In this document: in pieces, positions 1 through 7,600 of the stretch
Numbering within the stretch: the first letter of the stretch is position 1
Layout of the letters: each line of letters starts with the position of its first letter
NCBI GenBank assembly: GCA_937877545.1
Contig: CALFJE010000109.1
Coordinates: 1 to 14,937 of the forward strand
Direction of reading: 5' to 3'
Origin: an uncultured Selenomonadales bacterium
GTDB lineage: Bacteria > Bacillota > Negativicutes > Selenomonadales > Selenomonadaceae
Length of the DNA stretch: 14,937 nt
Position numbers and translations under genes: made by a program
The notes under the pieces: generated by a model
Told to the model about the DNA's origin: nothing
Databases searched by the model: none
What the model saw: only the letters and a program-made list of their open reading frames with translations

Positions 1-55
1 GAATCCTCCTCAAGCGGTTTGACGCTTAACCAAATCGGCGAAAATGCCACCGCGA
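1..55. repeat. Direct repeat, copy 1, running off the left edge
   Basis: These 55 bases are identical to 178-232 (offset 177). They encode, on the minus strand, the last codons and stop of the ABC exporter gene ending at 187, here joined to an unrelated reading frame. The repeat starts at base 1, so its true length is unknown. A repeat that starts exactly at a contig edge is typical of an assembly path re-entering nearby sequence, but a real tandem duplication is not excluded. Confidence 0.95.
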
Positions 56-174
56 AATTCCAACGCGCCGCCCGTTCCTCCGTCGATTGCTCGCAGCGTC
101 ATGCCTTCGGCGGCAAAGGTCGTATCGGAAAGGAGAATCGCCGCCGCGAAGATTGACGCCAAAAATTTTTTCAT
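10..174 (-). CDS. Start of a secreted protein gene, apparently fused to a duplicated ABC exporter tail
   Basis: This 54-codon frame starts at ATG (174) with an AGGAGG ribosome-binding site 7-8 bases upstream, so the start looks real. The N-terminus MKKFLASIFAAAILLS followed by DTTFAAEG reads as a signal peptide with a signal peptidase I site after TFA, predicting export across the inner membrane. About 20 further residues, rich in Gly, match no family I recognise. From about residue 41 the frame reads GGIFADLVKRQTA, which is exactly the C-terminus of the neighbouring ABC exporter, because it has entered the repeated segment. Most likely only the first 40 or so residues belong to the real gene and the rest is an assembly join. 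The gene lies 12 bases downstream of the exporter stop and should be in the same operon. An outer-membrane or periplasmic partner of the exporter is possible but unproven. Confidence 0.5.
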   Translation of the reverse strand: MKKFLASIFAAAILLSDTTFAAEGMTLRAIDGGTGGALEFRGGIFADLVKRQTA

Positions 175-177
175 AAT

Positions 178-232
178 GAATCCTCCTCAAGCGGTTTGAC
201 GCTTAACCAAATCGGCGAAAATGCCACCGCGA
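178..232. repeat. Direct repeat, copy 2, inside the exporter 3' end
   Basis: Identical to 1-55. This copy is in its expected context, continuous with the ABC exporter reading frame, and carries the ribosome-binding site of the next gene, so it is presumably the original. Confidence 0.95.
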
Positions 233-2889
233 GCAACAAGTTCGTCAAAGCCGCCGCTCTCGACGACCCTGCCCGCGTCCATGACCAAAATCCTGTCGCA
301 GTTGCGAATCGTGGAAAGCCTGTGCGCAACGATAATGCGCGTGGCGTTCAGGGCGTCCAAACTTTTCGTGACGATAGCTTGAGTGCGATTGTCCAGCGCG
401 GAGGTCGCCTCGTCGAAAATCAAAATCGCGGGCTTGGTGACGAGGGCGCGGGCAATCAAAATCCGTTGCCGCTGACCGCCGCTGATATTGGTCGAGCCTT
501 CGCTGATGACGGTCTGCATACCCATTGGCATCATCGCAATATCGTCGGCAATGCCCGCCGCCGCCGCCGCTTGCCAGGCGTCCTCCTGCGTCAAGGCGTT
601 GGTGCCGATTATGTTCGTGAAAATGTCGCCCTGCATGAGCTGACCGTTTTGGAGCACCACGCCCATTTGAGTGCGCACGCTCGGCAAATTTAAATCCGCA
701 ATGTCTTGCCCGTCGAAGTAAATGGAGCCTTTGCGCGGCGTCTCGAAGCCGAGGAGCAACCTTACAAGCGTCGACTTGCCGCAACCGCTCTTGCCGACAA
801 TCGCAACGTTTTCGCCCGCCGAAATTTTAAAGCTCAAGTCGTGCAAAACGTCTTTGCCCTCCGTGTAGCCGAACGTCACGCCGCTAAGTTCAATCGCGCC
901 GCTGAGAATGCCGGCGTCCGCCTTTTCGCCGACGCTTTCGGGCACCTCTTTAAGAATCGGGCGGAGGTTTTCAATGTGCGGCTGAATCGCGAAGTATTGA
1001 CCGACGAGCGGGATAATGCCGTTGAGCGTGGCGTTAAAACTGCTGAACGCGCTCTGGAAGGCGATAAACTGCGCGTAGCCGATACCGGGTTGCCCGTTGG
1101 CGTCGTTCATGCCGTAAACCGCAATGTAGTACAGGCACATCGTCAAAATAAACGGCTGAACACTGCCGATAATCGCGTTGTAGTTGCTCTGCCAACGAAG
1201 TTTCAAATTCCATTTCCACGTTTCGCCGAAGACCGAACTCCACAGCCAAAAGGCTTGATTCTCCGCGCCGTGCTCCCTGAACTTTGCAAGCCCCTTAAAA
1301 ATCTGTTGGACAATGCCCGCCTCGCGATTGTTGGCGGCGACGAGGTTGCGTTGGAAGCCGATAACGCGGCGATAGATAAAGGCGGTGATAATCGCGTAGA
1401 CGAACCAAACCGCGACGGCGGCGGCGGTAAGCTTGAGGCTGTAGTAGCACATCAAAAAAATACTCCAGAAGCTGAAGACGAAGCCGAACAGCCCGCCGAT
1501 AAAGTCCGCGCTTACCAAATTTTTTATGACGCTGATACCGCCCATGCGACTTGCCAGTTCGCCCGACGTGAATTGTCGGAAAAACTTCGTCGGCAAGGTT
1601 AAAAGTCTGTTCCAAAGTGCCGCCTCGGTTGCCATGTTCATGCGCGTCGTGATTCGCATGACCGCTATCGTCCGCACAATGCCCAGCGACGCCGTTGTAA
1701 AGCTCGTGACCATGATAACTTGCGTGACGGTTGCCAACCCTTGACGGTCGAGTATCGGGATTATGTCTGCGAAAATCGTTTCCGTCACCAGCGGCATTGC
1801 CAACGGGATTATGCCCGCCACCAGGCTTATCAAGATGACCGTCCGATAATCGGCGAACCAACATTGCCGGAAGATAAATTTCATCAGGTCGAGGATTTTC
1901 AGCTCCCGCGCAGGGAAGCCCGCATAACATTCAAACGCATTCTTGTCAATCTGCGCGGCTACCTCGTCGGTAACCGGCAAGCCGTCGGGGTTTTCGCGGT
2001 TGACGAGCTTGTACTTGCCGGGCGCAAGCGGGACGAATACCGATAAAGTTTTAGCCGCGCCGAAGTAGCCGATAATGACGCCGCTGTCGCATTTATGCCA
2101 ATCGTCGACAAGTTCGATAAGGCGCATTTGCATGTTGCCCTTTTGAATCAGCCGGCGAATCAAGCGGATTTGGTCGAGCTTGCGCACGAGTTCGGCGTCG
2201 AGCTTGATGTTATCGGTCGGCATGTTGAGTGCCATTGCCGCCCGCCGCACGATAAACGACGCCTCCTCCAGCCGCGCCAAACGTTCGGTTGTTTCGGAGT
2301 AGGTCGTAACCTCCTCGCCCAACAGGTTGCCTATCGAATTGTCGAGCAGTCGCCGCTGATTGCGTGTCCGCACCTCCACGCGCTGAGCGAATCGTTTATC
2401 CTCCGCCGCGAAGCGCACGCCCAACAGCATTGAAAATATCCCTTGATTCTCGCTGAATGCCTCCGTCAAATCGTCGACGCCGCGCAGGACTGAGCCGTCC
2501 AGCCACGTGATTAAAAGGTCGTCGCCCTTATCCGCCAAAAGTCGCAGCCACGGCAACTTTATCAGCTCGGCGAACCAGCGGCGCATTAAAGTTTCCAGCT
2601 CGGCGGGCGATACCTCGTCGAACGTCAAGATTTTTATGCGCGAATCCTCGGCGGCGTAAAGATAAGTCTCGGTCTGCTCGAATTCGTCCAAGCTGGGAAA
2701 AGCCGCGCCGCCCGTCGTAAGCTCCACCAAAAATTGTTGACGGAAGGAGCCTTCGGCGCGTGTCACGGCGTACACTTCAACCTTGCCCGATTCGACAAGC
2801 GCAAGGCGTTCCCCGTCTTCCAAGCGGAGTCGTTCGCCCGCTGTCAAAACTTTTTCAAAGCGGCTCAACTTCCCGACCCCTTTCCTCAA
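187..2889 (-). CDS. NHLM/NHLP-type bacteriocin system ABC exporter, permease plus ATPase
   Basis: A 900-residue half-transporter of the type found in nitrile-hydratase-leader-peptide (NHLP) export operons; it should move a peptide across the inner membrane using ATP. Residues 1 to about 330 form a large soluble N-terminal region with no C39 peptidase motifs; its start resembles a cyclic-nucleotide-binding-like fold (LVESGKVEVYAV), as is usual in this subfamily. Membrane helices lie at about 345-410, 460-510 and 570-590. The nucleotide-binding domain has Walker A GKSGCGKST (699-707), Q-loop Q747, signature ISGGQ (802-806), Walker B ILIFDE (822-827) and switch His 856, all intact. It overlaps the preceding ABC gene by 35 bases and probably pairs with it as a heterodimer. 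The longest frame starts at TTG 2889 with no good ribosome-binding site; a second TTG at 2868 has AAAGGGG 8 bases upstream and may be the true start. Confidence 0.9.
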   Translation of the reverse strand: MRKGVGKLSRFEKVLTAGERLRLEDGERLALVESGKVEVYAVTRAEGSFRQQFLVELTTGGAAFPSLDEFEQTETYLYAAEDSRIKILTFDEVSPAELETLMRRWFAELIKLPWLRLLADKGDDLLITWLDGSVLRGVDDLTEAFSENQGIFSMLLGVRFAAEDKRFAQRVEVRTRNQRRLLDNSIGNLLGEEVTTYSETTERLARLEEASFIVRRAAMALNMPTDNIKLDAELVRKLDQIRLIRRLIQKGNMQMRLIELVDDWHKCDSGVIIGYFGAAKTLSVFVPLAPGKYKLVNRENPDGLPVTDEVAAQIDKNAFECYAGFPARELKILDLMKFIFRQCWFADYRTVILISLVAGIIPLAMPLVTETIFADIIPILDRQGLATVTQVIMVTSFTTASLGIVRTIAVMRITTRMNMATEAALWNRLLTLPTKFFRQFTSGELASRMGGISVIKNLVSADFIGGLFGFVFSFWSIFLMCYYSLKLTAAAVAVWFVYAIITAFIYRRVIGFQRNLVAANNREAGIVQQIFKGLAKFREHGAENQAFWLWSSVFGETWKWNLKLRWQSNYNAIIGSVQPFILTMCLYYIAVYGMNDANGQPGIGYAQFIAFQSAFSSFNATLNGIIPLVGQYFAIQPHIENLRPILKEVPESVGEKADAGILSGAIELSGVTFGYTEGKDVLHDLSFKISAGENVAIVGKSGCGKSTLVRLLLGFETPRKGSIYFDGQDIADLNLPSVRTQMGVVLQNGQLMQGDIFTNIIGTNALTQEDAWQAAAAAGIADDIAMMPMGMQTVISEGSTNISGGQRQRILIARALVTKPAILIFDEATSALDNRTQAIVTKSLDALNATRIIVAHRLSTIRNCDRILVMDAGRVVESGGFDELVARGGIFADLVKRQTA

Positions 2890-5056
2890 TCAAACGTCGA
2901 TAAGCTCCGTCGTGCTGAATCATTTCGCGATGCGTGCCGCGCTCCACCACGACGCCCCGCTCCAATACAATTATCTCGTCGCAGTCGCGTATCGTCGACA
3001 AACGGTGCGCCACTATCAGACACGAACAGCCCCGCCGACGTATGTTTTCCAAAACGGTTTGCTCTGTCATGGGGTCAAGCGCGGAGGTCGCCTCGTCCAA
3101 TATCAGCAACGACGGATTGTTAGCCAAGGCGCGGGCTATCTCCAAGCGTTGACGTTGCCCGCCGCTGAAGTTCAAGCCGCCCTCCGATACCTCCGCGTCG
3201 TAGCCCTTTTCCAGTTGCAAAATGTCCTCGTGAATGCAAGCGTCCTTAGCCGCCTGAATAACGTCACTGCGCCGAACCGAATCGTCAAACAGCGTCAAAT
3301 TCTGCGTTATCGTGCCGGTGATTTGGAAAACGTCCTGGTCGACGGCGGAGATTGAATTGACGATAACGGAACGCGGAAGCTCGCGGCGAATCACGCCGTC
3401 GAAACGAACCTCGCCGCTCCACTCCTCGTAAATGCCCGTGACAACTTTGGCGACCGTCGATTTGCCCGAACCGCTCGCGCCGACAACCGCCACCCAATGC
3501 CCCGGCTCTATGTGCAAGGAAAATTTGTTCAGCAACGGCTTTTCCAGCGGACTGTAACCAAAATCAATGTCCCGAAGCTCCAGCTCGCCGTTCAAGCGGG
3601 CAACAGGCTCCTCCGAAGGCTTTTCCTCGCGGCAATTCAAGCTGTCGACTTCATACTTGCGCACGTCGTTAAGGCGTTGCATTTGCATTTCGGTCGATTG
3701 AAGCGTCGAGCCTAAGCCCAGCAGTGAATTCACGGGGGCTTGAAAACTTCCCATTAAGCCCTGAAACGCCGTGAACATGCCCGCCGTCAATGCGCCCTCC
3801 ATTATCGAGAAGCCGCCGATTGTCATTATCAACGCGCCGTTTATGCCGCCGAGCAGCGTCGGGATTATCGTCGCCGTCATTTGCCAAAGAGCGGCGTCTT
3901 GCCCCGCCTTGAGCACCTTGGCGCGATAGCCCGCCCACTTTGCGAAAAAGTCCGATTCGTTGCCGTTCGCCTTGATAGTTTCAATCATCATCAAGCCGTT
4001 CATGGTCGTGCCGTATTCCTTGCCCGCGTCCTGCTGAATTTTCATGTTCAAATCCGTGAGGTGCCGTCTGAGCGCGAAGAAGACGATTATATTTACACTG
4101 GAAAAAAATACGCCCAGGAGCGTCAAAGTCACGTTGTATTGGAGGAGCAGGAGCAGGTAGAAAATCGCGACGAGGAAATTTAAAATCGCCAACGCCGCCG
4201 GTCCGGATAAGACGCCCGCGATTGATTCGTTGTAGCTGACACGCGACGCCACCTCGCCCGCAAACCGCTGATTAAAAAATTGCATGGGCAGGCGCAGTAA
4301 GTGCCAAAAGAAACTCGACGAATCGGCAAGCGTCAATTTCCTTTGCCAACGCGTGAGGATAACGGCTTGCAACCACGTCATGACGCCGCAAATTACCCAA
4401 GAGACGGTCATTGCCACGCAGAAGTTGAACATCCAATCGGTATGGCGTTTGGCTAAAATGTCGTCGAGGAAAATTTGGCTGAACACCGGCGACGCCAGCC
4501 CCGGAATTATCATGCCGAGGTTGAGGATTAAAATAAAAAGCACCGCCCACTTGTCTTGAGCCAATTTTTCGGCGACGGCTTTAAAAATGTTGTAGCGTTC
4601 GCCTTCGGGCTTAAATTTTTCGTTGGGGACGACAGTCAACGCCACGCCCGTGTAAGACGTGCGAAACTCCTCCCACTTGACGGTTCGCCGCCCCATGGCG
4701 GGATCGTTGAGGTAAACGGTATCGCCCTTAATGCCCTCCAAAACGACAAAGTGATTGAACTCCCAATGAATAATCAGCGGGAACGTATTGACTTCGCGGA
4801 GGCGGTCGGCGTTCCAGCGATAGCCGTTGGCGTTACAGCCGCGATTACGCGCCGCACGGATAATGCAACTCGCCTTGGAGCCGTCGCGATTGACGCCGCA
4901 CTCTTGACGGAGCTTTTCCAGCGGCAACCACAAATTGTAATGCGCCAAAATCATTGACAGCGACGCCGCGCCGCACTCGGTCGCCTCCATTTGCAATACC
5001 GTCGGCACCTTTACCCGCGTGGTCGCGAAGAATTTTTTTATTTTGTCAAGAATCAT
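2855..5056 (-). CDS. NHLP-type peptidase/ABC exporter with C39 leader peptidase domain
   Basis: A 733-residue peptidase-containing ABC exporter, expected to cut the leader from a double-glycine-type precursor at the inner membrane and export the mature peptide. The C39 domain (about 17-145) has the full catalytic set: Cys28 in ATECGAASL, oxyanion Gln22, His102 in NHFVVLEG and Asp118 in LNDPA. Membrane helices follow at about 168-192, 210-235, 285-330 and 395-440. The ATPase domain has Walker A GASGSGKST (526-534), signature FSGGQ (630-634), Walker B LLILDE (650-655) and switch His 684. The frame is open to an ATG at 5074, but that has no ribosome-binding site, whereas GGAG lies 6 bases before the ATG at 5056 and 3 before the one at 5059. 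Either later start couples translation to the preceding stop at 5056-5058. Its partner ABC gene follows with an overlap. Confidence 0.92.
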   Translation of the reverse strand: MILDKIKKFFATTRVKVPTVLQMEATECGAASLSMILAHYNLWLPLEKLRQECGVNRDGSKASCIIRAARNRGCNANGYRWNADRLREVNTFPLIIHWEFNHFVVLEGIKGDTVYLNDPAMGRRTVKWEEFRTSYTGVALTVVPNEKFKPEGERYNIFKAVAEKLAQDKWAVLFILILNLGMIIPGLASPVFSQIFLDDILAKRHTDWMFNFCVAMTVSWVICGVMTWLQAVILTRWQRKLTLADSSSFFWHLLRLPMQFFNQRFAGEVASRVSYNESIAGVLSGPAALAILNFLVAIFYLLLLLQYNVTLTLLGVFFSSVNIIVFFALRRHLTDLNMKIQQDAGKEYGTTMNGLMMIETIKANGNESDFFAKWAGYRAKVLKAGQDAALWQMTATIIPTLLGGINGALIMTIGGFSIMEGALTAGMFTAFQGLMGSFQAPVNSLLGLGSTLQSTEMQMQRLNDVRKYEVDSLNCREEKPSEEPVARLNGELELRDIDFGYSPLEKPLLNKFSLHIEPGHWVAVVGASGSGKSTVAKVVTGIYEEWSGEVRFDGVIRRELPRSVIVNSISAVDQDVFQITGTITQNLTLFDDSVRRSDVIQAAKDACIHEDILQLEKGYDAEVSEGGLNFSGGQRQRLEIARALANNPSLLILDEATSALDPMTEQTVLENIRRRGCSCLIVAHRLSTIRDCDEIIVLERGVVVERGTHREMIQHDGAYRRLIEERGREVEPL

Positions 5057-6021
5057 CATCTGCTCCTGAGCCATTGGCTGAGCTTGTAGAACACCTTTTC
5101 AATCGGCGGCTTGCGCTCAATGATAATCGAGCCGGTACAGAAACTGCCCGCCGTTATCGGTTTATGTTCGCCGATTTTGGAAGTCCACAGGTAGCCCGAT
5201 TCGTTATCGGGGTCTTTAACGAGGTCGAAGGTCACTTCCATAAGCGACGACTGTTGTGCTTGCAGAATCCATTGCGCCAGTTGCGCGTTGCCGAGGTGTT
5301 GCTGAATGCCCTGCGCGGTTATCGGGTATTGCGAGACGCTCCTAACCACGCCGATTAAACTGCCCGTCTGCGATACGTCGGCTCCGTTTGGCGCGAGTTG
5401 AATCGTCATGCCCGCCTCGACGCGTTTGCCCTTATCGAGCGGAATGTATAAAAGCCCCGTCAAGTCGTCGCGATTCTGCGTCATGCGCACGGAGCAAATC
5501 GGAGTACCCGCGCTGATCATCGTCCCGACGTTTACCATAACCTCATCGACAATGCCGTCATAATCGCTGTAAATGTCCTCCGCCACGTCCTGTTGATAGC
5601 GTTTGGCGTCGTATTGGTAAGCGCGTCCCATAGCGTCGCGGTCGCTGGAGGCTAAGCCCATGCCGTATTGCGCCATGCGGGTATCGGCGGATTGTTCGGC
5701 TTGTTCCATGTGGGCTATCAAGTCGCCCTTTTTAATCGTCATGCCGGGGCGAATGTACAGCTGAGCGATTTTCCCGCCGGCTATGTGCGAAACGTTCATG
5801 ACGCCCGCCGAGTCCATGATTAGCCCCATGCCCTCCGCCTTGACCGTGAACGCGCCATAGATTGACCACAGCACCACCGCGAACAACAGCACCGATATTG
5901 CAACCAGCGCAATCCACGTGACGGGCGTCGTTATCGGCAACATCGTATCGAGCCTTTCGGGCGAGCGCAGTTTATCCAATGCCTCTTGGCTGAAGATTTG
6001 ATTATTTTGTTTCGGAGCCAT
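5056..6021 (-). CDS. NHLP-type HlyD secretion (membrane fusion) protein
   Basis: A 321-residue membrane fusion protein of the kind encoded beside NHLP exporters. It should be anchored in the inner membrane and link the ABC pair to the periplasm. One membrane helix lies at about 33-57 (ALVAISVLLFAVVLWSIYGAF region). Two half-lipoyl segments follow, around 62-105 (GGKIAQLYIRPGMTIKKGD) and 150-178 (DGIVDEVMVNVGTMISAGTP), then a beta-barrel-like C-terminal region. The stretch between the lipoyl halves is only about 45 residues, so the long coiled-coil hairpin usual in HlyD proteins is mostly absent. ATG 6021 was chosen because GGAGGG sits 8 bases upstream; the ATG at 6027 is only 2 bases from it. 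The gene overlaps the preceding adaptor by 20 bases and touches the next gene, so the four genes are translationally coupled. Confidence 0.85.
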   Translation of the reverse strand: MAPKQNNQIFSQEALDKLRSPERLDTMLPITTPVTWIALVAISVLLFAVVLWSIYGAFTVKAEGMGLIMDSAGVMNVSHIAGGKIAQLYIRPGMTIKKGDLIAHMEQAEQSADTRMAQYGMGLASSDRDAMGRAYQYDAKRYQQDVAEDIYSDYDGIVDEVMVNVGTMISAGTPICSVRMTQNRDDLTGLLYIPLDKGKRVEAGMTIQLAPNGADVSQTGSLIGVVRSVSQYPITAQGIQQHLGNAQLAQWILQAQQSSLMEVTFDLVKDPDNESGYLWTSKIGEHKPITAGSFCTGSIIIERKPPIEKVFYKLSQWLRSR

Positions 6022-7189
6022 TGTCATTGCCCTCCGTCAAAGTCACGGTAACTTTCATACCGACTTCCAAGCCCTCGGCGGCAGACGTGATAACCGTATC
6101 GCCCGCGCCCAGCCCCGAAATAATTTCGATAAAGTTGCCGTCGTCCGCGCCCGTCTTGACCGCCCGACGCTCCAAAGTACCCGCGTCCGTCACTATGAAG
6201 ACCGCATTGCGATTTGAATCCGTCATAGCGGCAAGCGGTACCGTCAAGACCTTCCGACTCCGCGCAGATTTCAAAATTGCGCCGCTGTAGGCTTGCTGTT
6301 CGAGAAGCCCGACGCGATTATCGACCTCCCAAACGATTTTCCGCAACGTCGCCAATTCGTTGAGCGGCGGAGAAATTTCGCGCACGTGCACAGGGAAAAT
6401 TTGTTCGTCCCCCTTATTGCCGGCGGCGTATTCGGTATCGTAAGCCTTGCGGAGGATTTGGCTGTTGGTGAAGCTGAGTTCCGCCCTGTCGCCGAGGGCA
6501 AGTTGTTGAGCGTGCTTATCGTCAACGGGCATTGAGAAAAACAGGCGCGAAAAATCGCCAATTAGGGCTATCGGCGTGCCCGCCGTCACGTATGACCCTT
6601 GTTGGCGATAGATTATCAAAACTTCGCCGTCAATCGGAGCCGTCACGTCCTGCCGCGCAGATTGAACCAGCAACTGTTCCTTGACGGTTTGCGCCTCTTG
6701 CAATGCCGCTACCGTCGCCAAGTAATTTGCCTCTGCCTCGTCGAATTTCTCCCGCGACGTGGCGTCTCGTTCCATTAGCCGCGTATATCGGGCGTAGTTG
6801 TTTTTGGCGTTGGCAAGTTGAGCCTCGGCGCGTGCTATGGAGCTTTCCGCCTGCTTTATCTTTAGCGGTATGTCGTCGTTGACGAGGGAAAACAACACTT
6901 GCCCGCGCCGCACCGACGAATTCTTTGATACGAACATTCCTTCGATTCGCCCGTCAATCAGCGCGACGGCGTCCGCCATTTCCTCCGAATACAGATTGAC
7001 CGTTTCGAGGACGATTTTGGGGTGTATGTCGCGGAATTGAGCTTTCGCGCCTTGCAACGGGATTGTCCGATTTTCCATGCGCTCCACGATTTGATTTTCG
7101 CCGCTCTTGTTGAGCCACGCGCCGTAACCTATCATTGCCACAGCCATCAGCAAGATTATCACGAGTCCGACCAGGTAAAGCCTTTTCAT
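6002..7189 (-). CDS. Periplasmic adaptor subunit, HlyD / RND-efflux type
   Basis: A 395-residue membrane fusion protein and first gene of the export operon. An N-terminal signal-anchor (residues 4-26) is followed by a lipoyl half (about 75-105), a predicted alpha-helical coiled-coil hairpin (about 108-178, with alternating Ala/Glu/Leu such as AEAQLANAKNNYARYTRLME), the second lipoyl half (about 180-212, APIDGEVLIIYRQQGSYVTAG), a beta-barrel region and a membrane-proximal domain ending near 385. In RND and MacA-type pumps the hairpin contacts a TolC-like outer-membrane channel. AAGGAGG lies 7 bases before the ATG. No RND pump gene is nearby, so it is most likely a second adaptor for the downstream ABC exporters, which is inference. 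An alternative is an adaptor for a pump encoded elsewhere. Confidence 0.85.
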   Translation of the reverse strand: MKRLYLVGLVIILLMAVAMIGYGAWLNKSGENQIVERMENRTIPLQGAKAQFRDIHPKIVLETVNLYSEEMADAVALIDGRIEGMFVSKNSSVRRGQVLFSLVNDDIPLKIKQAESSIARAEAQLANAKNNYARYTRLMERDATSREKFDEAEANYLATVAALQEAQTVKEQLLVQSARQDVTAPIDGEVLIIYRQQGSYVTAGTPIALIGDFSRLFFSMPVDDKHAQQLALGDRAELSFTNSQILRKAYDTEYAAGNKGDEQIFPVHVREISPPLNELATLRKIVWEVDNRVGLLEQQAYSGAILKSARSRKVLTVPLAAMTDSNRNAVFIVTDAGTLERRAVKTGADDGNFIEIISGLGAGDTVITSAAEGLEVGMKVTVTLTEGNDNGSETK

Positions 7190-7211
7190 AAGCCGTCCTC
7201 CTTCCGCCGAA

Positions 7212-7240
7212 AGTATAATTCATGATAAATTCACTGTCAA
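7212..7240 (-). promoter_or_regulatory. Sigma-70-type promoter of the export operon
   Basis: Read on the minus strand this is TTGACA, 17 bases, TATACT, close to consensus in both hexamers and spacing. Transcription would start near 7205, about 16 bases before the ATG at 7189, giving a very short leader made mostly of the AAGGAGG ribosome-binding site at 7197-7203. Confidence 0.8.
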
Positions 7241-7250
7241 CGGAAATTCC

Positions 7251-7279
7251 TCGACGCGCCGCCGTCAATCCCTTATAAT
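7251..7279 (+). promoter_or_regulatory. Promoter of the MqsR-type toxin operon
   Basis: TCGACG, 17 bases, TATAAT: a perfect -10 with a weaker -35. Transcription would start near 7286, leaving about 13 bases before the toxin ATG, including GGAGGGG (7287-7293). It lies 10 bases from the -35 of the divergent export promoter, so a protein bound here could affect both. Confidence 0.7.
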
Positions 7280-7298
7280 CGGCAACGGAGGGGATTCA

Positions 7299-7589
7299 AT
7301 GGAAAAATTTACTCCGAGTTACAGTCTCAGCGAATTCAAACAATCCGATTTTGAAATAACGCGCACGGCAACCCGAACGGCTCAAGAACTCGGCTTTTAC
7401 GAAAGTGATATTCGCAGAGTTGTTGCGACGATGAAGCCGCAACACTTTTACAAATCGATGACTTCGTATGCCAATCACAAGATATGGCAAGATGTTTATC
7501 ACGTGCCTTGCGGGAAGTTGACTTTGTATGTAAAATTTACGCAGAATGTCATTTCGGAATTTACGTTGTTGTCGTTCAAGGAAAAATAG
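7299..7589 (+). CDS. mqsR: MqsR-family mRNA interferase toxin
   Basis: A 96-residue protein very close in length and motifs to E. coli MqsR (98 residues), a RelE-fold endoribonuclease that cleaves mRNA mainly at GCU/GCA sites. The core FYKSMTSYANHKIWQDVY (50-67) matches the E. coli stretch with few changes, and the C-terminus LSFKEK corresponds to VSFKEK. The residues aligned with E. coli Lys56, Gln68, Tyr81 and Lys96 are all present (Lys52, Gln64, Tyr77, Lys94), so activity is expected. The start is ATG with GGAGGGG 5 bases upstream. The toxin gene comes first and the antitoxin gene follows after 11 bases, the usual mqsRA order. Cleavage specificity is inferred from the family. Confidence 0.92.
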   Translation: MEKFTPSYSLSEFKQSDFEITRTATRTAQELGFYESDIRRVVATMKPQHFYKSMTSYANHKIWQDVYHVPCGKLTLYVKFTQNVISEFTLLSFKEK

Positions 7590-7600
7590 GAGATGATTTT

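Noticed and set aside
706..1602. A 298-codon open frame on the plus strand opposite the second ABC exporter gene
   Set aside because: It lies entirely antisense to a gene with intact ABC motifs, has no ribosome-binding site or recognisable domain, and its composition (rich in Arg, Ala, Asn) is what GC-rich third positions give when read on the other strand.
2734..5358. Several 100-190-codon plus-strand frames across the C39 exporter and adaptor genes
   Set aside because: All are antisense to well-supported genes and show no family motifs; they are by-products of codon bias.
7190..7298. A classical MqsA operator palindrome (AACCT-type arms) between the divergent promoters
   Set aside because: No matching arms were found; only the short GGAAATTCC palindrome is present, in line with the antitoxin having no HTH.
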